Shown: positions 59,740 through 64,000 of the stretch, one piece after another
How positions within the stretch are numbered: the stretch's first letter is position 1
Layout of the letters: every line of letters starts with the position of its first letter
Origin: Isoetes taiwanensis
Lineage: Eukaryota > Streptophyta > Lycopodiopsida > Isoetales > Isoetaceae
Length of the DNA: 64,000 bases
NCBI GenBank assembly: GCA_021234155.1
Contig: JAJEKV010000004.1
Coordinates: 2,497,248 to 2,561,247, forward strand
Reading direction: 5' to 3'
Notes under the pieces: generated by a model
Told to the model about the DNA's origin: nothing
Seen by the model: the letters and a program-made list of their open reading frames with translations, nothing else
The model's database searches: none
Program-made: the position numbers and the translations under genes

Positions 59740-60400
59740 TCCCTGAGATTTTGATAGTTTTGGCACTGCCAAATCTGCTTATCCATATCTTGGGATGCGT
59801 GCAATGAAACCTTTTGAAACTTAGAACAGTGAGAGATGAGTAGCAAAGGATTCTTGGGGATTTTTGGATGCCCACTTTGCTTACTAAGGATTTTTAATGA
59901 AGTAGACTTGAAATGGTCAATTTTCATGTGTATTAGAAATTTTGACAGTTTTGGGATAGCCAACTTTGAGAATCTATAACTTAAGATTGGAAGAGCCTAA
60001 AATCATAAAATTTGGACTCAAGCAAGATATATAGGAATTTATGTGCATGACAATATTTCAAAATTTTTGGATAAGCAGTTTAGGAAATATGAATTTTTGA
60101 AAAGGCAGTCTTGGAAGAGGAAATTTCAATGACTGTATCAAAAAATTTTACAGTTTTAGAACAGTCGATTTTGCAAAGCCATGACTATGGATTTATGGAT
60201 GCTAAAATCATGAAATTTGTTTTCAATGAAAGATGAATAGTAAGGAAATCGTAGAAATTAATTTTAGAATTATTGAAGATATAGTTTGCATATGGGGCAT
60301 AACTAAACTTTCAAACTTGGGACAGTGAAATTCCAATGTTTATAGCATGAATTTTTTATCAAAAATCAGAAAATTTACATGAAACAAGTAAAATAGCATC
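59740..60400 (+). repeat. Degenerate ~200-bp tandem-like repeats
   Basis: TTTTGA(T/C)AGTTTTGG followed by a GCCAA-containing stretch starts near 59746 and 59940. A TTTTACAGTTTTAGAACAG variant is at about 60146, and a weaker ACTTTCAAACTTGGGACAGTG at about 60308. Between starts, phrases such as (C/G)CTAAAATCAT(A/G)AAATTTG align in copies two and three. Heavily diverged, so only probable. Confidence 0.45.
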
Positions 60401-61085
60401 TATTTGAACTTCATAACAATGCTACGGGTAGTACTATATCAAAATCTCAAAGGAAATATGAAAATACATCAAGAATTTGGACTTTTTTGGTTAAGACATG
60501 TTAAAAAGAGAAATATGGAAGCCAATCTTCAAGTAGGAGCCTATAATCCTTCCTCCCATAGCCAAATCGACCTGTCCTTCATGCCCAAAGCTTCCGATCT
60601 TTCTGATAGCAAAATGCCCCTTTTGAAAATCCCCTTTTCTAGTTCAATCTTGCAAAAATCCGTGGTTCTTGTTTGTTTTGTGTGCATCTTAAAGTTTTTT
60701 GGGCATGATTCTGGTAAATCCAAGACCCTTAGGCTATGATTAGCCTCTCAAATCTGACAAAAAATCCGTTTCTTGGCATCTCAAGTTTTTAGAGCTCTTG
60801 GAAGTTTCAGCAGATATATCCCACAGTCAATTTTCGTAAGAAAAAAAAAAACTCAGGTATAAATAGGACAATGCATTCGAATTTAAAGTTCCTTATGTGA
60901 GCCTCCAAGTGGTAGAGGGTGATAGGAGGACCTGAGGCTTAGGCTAGGTTTAAATTTTAGTTTTTGGCACACTATCCAAGAGATGAAATTTGAAGGTCAA
61001 AACAAGGTCAAATTCAAAAAATTTAAAGCACAAACCACATATTTTTTCAAGATCTATTTTATGGAAAAAGGAAATTTTGGCAAAT
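60401..61085. other. No recognised gene
   Basis: The 111-codon plus frame 60404-60739 is unrecognised. An A-run lies at 60841-60851. Confidence 0.4.
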
Positions 61086-61325
61086 GAGCTCTTTTATTTT
61101 TTGGGGTAAAAATGGTCAAAGATAGATGATATGGCAAAAGTAGATGATGATTTAGCAAAAATAAGATGACATGGCAATGCGAGGATAATGATGTGGCAAA
61201 GAAATGATGATGTGGTAACACGAATTGGTAAGCAAGCAACTTGGTAGTGATTTGGAAAAAGTAGCCAAGATGAGATGGCAAATATATGGTGAGGTGGCAA
61301 AATGAGTGATGAGGTGGAATATCAC
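61086..61325 (+). repeat. Degenerate short repeats with GATGATRTGGCAAA core
   Basis: The core GATGA(T)(R)TGGCAAA recurs around ten times in 240 bp (for example 61125, 61146, 61161, 61189, 61205, 61269, 61290), with 15-40-bp spacing. It looks like an old minisatellite. Confidence 0.65.
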
Positions 61326-61333
61326 ATTGTGAT

Positions 61334-62757
61334 TTGTCATATATTCTCAACATTTTGATAGAAATGCTCAGTAGATTTTTCAAACATGGAATTCGAATGC
61401 CAAGGACAAATAAAATAGTGAGATGTACCACAAGGGTCTTCCAATCTTCAACTAGGGGTTTTCATTGTTGCACTTTGACTTTGGTAGGCGTTCATGTAGA
61501 TCTTCAATTCGTAACTTGGCTTTTATATCAATGCCCCTTGGTGAGGTCTTCAAATGGCACCAACAAAATGTATAACTCTACAAGTGTGATGCTTCCATGT
61601 TGCCCAAATGGGGCAACAGGGGAGGATGCCATCAAAACACTAAAAGAGTTGGTAATGAAGTATCCTCAGTATCCAAAATTGGCCAGTCTACATGAGTAAA
61701 GAGTGGTTCAAGAACATTTGTCAGTGGGTTTTGGCTACAAGAATGTACCCACATTCTAACTAGAGACGGATGCGGCCATAGAGGCCTGGCATGGTGCTCG
61801 TAAGATGCACCTAGGCATATGCAAGCATAGGCAAGAGAATAGATTGGTTGTTGTATGTTCTCGCGAATAATGTGGAGACATACATGGCATACATTAGGTA
61901 ATCTTTTTCATAATACTATTGCTTGCCTACTGAAATTGTGCATTAAGCCTTGAGGTTCTATTTATGGCGTGTTTCAGGTCCTTGAAGGAACAAGGGTTTG
62001 TAGTGAACACCTCCCAAGAACAAATCTTTGAATGTGCCATACGAGGCACTCGAAATATTAGTGATAAACAAGTCACATTCACCAACTTTGAGGAAGGTGA
62101 GACTGAAGTGCAAAGTGAGCGCACTCTTCTCCAAGGACCATACTTTGTGAATGGAGCACATAAAAAACAGGGCATGTTGTGATTGTCCCTGGGGAGCCAA
62201 GGGCAGTGTTTATAAGCACCAAGTGAAGGCTATGAAAATGCTTGGAAACTATAGGGATCAAGATATTTTATAGGCGTTAAGTTCCCAATATGGCACAATT
62301 GGTGGTGAATTAGACCACTTGAGGCTACACAAGGAGGAAGTGGTTGGGTAGGATAGTTGTGAATTTGAATGCGAAGTTGAGGTTGTAAGTATAGGAGAGG
62401 AGTCTCCCATGTCCACAAACACTAGGATTAGTTTGGAGAAGACTAGAGCCTCCTTGCAAGCAACCATTAATAAAGTGGTGTGTAGGGCTGCAAAAGACTC
62501 TAACCTCCTAGTTGCAAGTGATTTTCTCATGAGGCAACTTGACATGAGGCTTGAGAAGATGGATAATGGGGATGGCACTAACACGAAGATAACATGTCTC
62601 CCTCGGTTGATCGTTGAAGAGAATTGTGGCATTAGCTTTGCAAGGCTCAAGCCTTTAATAGAGCTCGAGAAAAGCAAGGCCAAGGAGTCAAGGAAGAACT
62701 GGAAACAAGTCGAGATGGAGGCATTATGTAAATTGACTGACCAGGATCACACATGAT
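61334..62757 (+). pseudogene. Unidentified coding remnants
   Basis: Plus-strand frames with protein-like composition but many breaks: GATGEDAIKTLKELVMKYPQ (61.6 kb), continuing as LSVGFGYKNVPTF and AIEAWHGARKMHLGICKH; and a 115-codon frame at 62409-62756 with charged, helical text (SFARLKPLIELEKSKAKESR). I recognise no family. They could be the C-terminal or flanking part of the transposase remnant, or a captured gene. Confidence 0.3.
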
Positions 62758-63163
62758 GGAATTTGATGTTAATCAAACGAATGATAAAAGGAATGTTTTG
62801 ATAGAATAAAGACTTATCCTCGTGTTAACTTCAAACTTATGTTTATGTGAAATTTGCTAATCTAGTACTATTTTCAATGTTGGAACCATGGATAATTAAC
62901 AAGGTGCTGCGCACAAGGGGTTGCCCTTCGGTGATGCGAAAGTGTGTTTTTATGGTTTCCATTTCAGCGTTTGTTTTCATGTTTTTTATTCGATTGTTCT
63001 TTAAGATCAAACTTGAATACTGATTTGTTTTTTTCATCTGGTTTGTTTCTTTCGATCGCTTATGTATTGTAAGGGAGCGAGAAATAAGTATATAAGAATT
63101 GGAATTTGGACATTCTTCTTTCCTTTGTTTTATTTGCAATGTACATGGTGAACGAACTTTGCT
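62758..63163. other. No recognised gene
   Basis: AT-rich; the minus frame 62843-63139 is Lys/Asn/Ile-rich and not gene-like. Confidence 0.45.
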
Positions 63164-63309
63164 TTAGTAAGACATCATTGGTTCTACAGCTATATCAAAA
63201 TATATAGCTTCCAATTTCTGCTTTATATCCTTTGGTAATTCCTTGTAAATCCACCTTAAAATTCCGGACTTATTACCCTTGGTCACGCAAGCGTCAAAAT
63301 AGACCAATC

Positions 63310-63568
63310 CAAAATTCATATCATACGTTCGTGCTAGATTTTGGAGACTATAAAGCCGAGGAGCCGTTTCTTGCAAGTATCCATGATTAATTCTGTAAGG
63401 TCTTTTCAGGTCAGGGCTGGCTAATATTGGTGTTGTTGTGAGTGCTACTTTCAATTCCTCAAATGCATTATTGCACTCATTTGTCCATGCTTCATCCCAC
63501 ATCTTAGCATTCTTCTTTGTCATTCTTGATAATGGGCATGTTATGTGCAAGTAGTCTTTGATAAACAA
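63310..63568 (-). pseudogene. Ty3/gypsy RT-RNase H fragment
   Basis: The 134-codon minus frame starts FIKDYLHITCPLSRMTKKNA and continues NNAFEELKVALTTTPILASPDLKRPYRI. This is the RT connection and RNase H start of gypsy elements (the usual text has FxWxxxCxxAFxxLKxxLTxxPVLxxPD). After RPYRI similarity is lost; the remaining 70 codons to 63164 are unrecognised, so the frame is chimeric. No YxDD and no RNase H catalytic residues are present. Confidence 0.72.
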
Positions 63569-63569
63569 T

Positions 63570-64000
63570 TATTCCTGCATACATAATTGCCAGTTGATCC
63601 TGCATTTGAGGCCATGCATATGTAACTGTCATTTGTAACATTTTTAGTCCTTTTTTTGTGAATGTGAAGTGTCAAAATAAATATACCTACTAGAGAGAAA
63701 CCCTAGAAAGGGACTTTCTTTTCCGTTTTCAACGAATAAAGAATGTTTTCTACATCCCTTATTGATGTACAATGTCACCCAATCCCTTTGATCATTTCTT
63801 CCCTAGCAATGGTATTGACTAATATTTGGGAGTCAGGTGGAGGCATGAAACATGGTTCAGGAACATTCAGATTGTCTTGTAATGATTGCTTCATGAAATC
63901 TCCCTCTCTTGGAGTACCAGGCTTCACCGACACAGATCCAGGAGGCACAACAGATTGAAATCTTTGTAACGCTGCATATCCCCTCAATAGATGTGACATG
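63570..64000. other. No recognised gene; open minus frame touching the window end
   Basis: The minus frame 63775-63999 (RGYAALQRFQSVVPPGSVSV, then PEPCFMPPPDSQILVNTIAR) is open to the window edge and unrecognised. It does not look like the RT that should precede the fragment at 63.57 kb, so the junction is rearranged. Confidence 0.3.

Overview
The window looks like nuclear DNA of a land plant. It is AT-rich, has spliced genes with small phase-consistent exons, and carries a plant-type eEF1A, an LSD1-type zinc-finger gene of the kind typical of plants, a piece of an RBP45/47-type RNA-binding protein gene, and many plant-style copia, gypsy, LINE, Helitron and Mutator-like remnants. I cannot name the species. 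The abundance of LINEs with microsatellite tails would suit a fern, lycophyte, bryophyte or gymnosperm at least as well as a flowering plant, but that is only an impression.

Two genes appear intact. The first, on the minus strand at 2977-4758, encodes a 215-residue LSD1/LOL-type protein with three zf-LSD1 fingers, one per exon. The second, on the minus strand at 54794-56302, encodes a complete 447-residue eEF1A in three coding exons, with a further intron in the 5' UTR. Nearly everything else is mobile DNA or its debris.

Layout. 1-5 kb: gene-poor flank and the LSD1-like gene. 5.4-16.4 kb: broken LINE copies (endonuclease piece at 5.4 kb; 3' halves at 7.3-8.7 and 13.6-16.4 kb; a minus-strand 3' end at 10.05 kb), tRNA-like fragments and a Helitron Rep piece at 12.8 kb. 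16.4-21.9 kb: mostly featureless. 21.9-31.1 kb: a minus-strand LTR element with about 1.5-kb LTRs and no recognisable coding interior (LARD-like). 31.4-33.3 kb: a composite retroposon with a 14-bp target duplication, two tRNA-like heads and a nested MITE. 33.9-34.8 kb: unidentified exon-like pieces. 36.0-36.5 kb: another LINE 3' end carrying a series of small hairpins. 37.4-38.6 kb: two related palindromic MITEs. 40.1-53.1 kb: a copia element (Copia-1; TTTGC target duplication) interrupted by a complete second copia element in reverse orientation (Copia-2, 43.85-49.26 kb; AAACA target duplication), by DNA containing host gene fragments, and by a MITE. 53.4 kb: a gypsy integrase scrap. 54.8-56.8 kb: the eEF1A gene. 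57.1-57.8 kb, upstream of it: an array of short palindromes. 58.5-59.6 kb: a broken MULE-type transposase with a 2A-like motif. 59.7-64 kb: degenerate repeats, unidentified coding remnants and a gypsy RT scrap.

Apart from the two host genes there is no pathway or operon here. The biology is mainly a history of insertions, readable from target duplications, LTR pairs and interrupted reading frames. The observations most worth following are the two hairpin arrays, the LINE 3' ends that keep one terminal motif but have different microsatellite tails, the paired tRNA-like heads, the 2A-like motif, and the gene fragments carried inside Copia-1.
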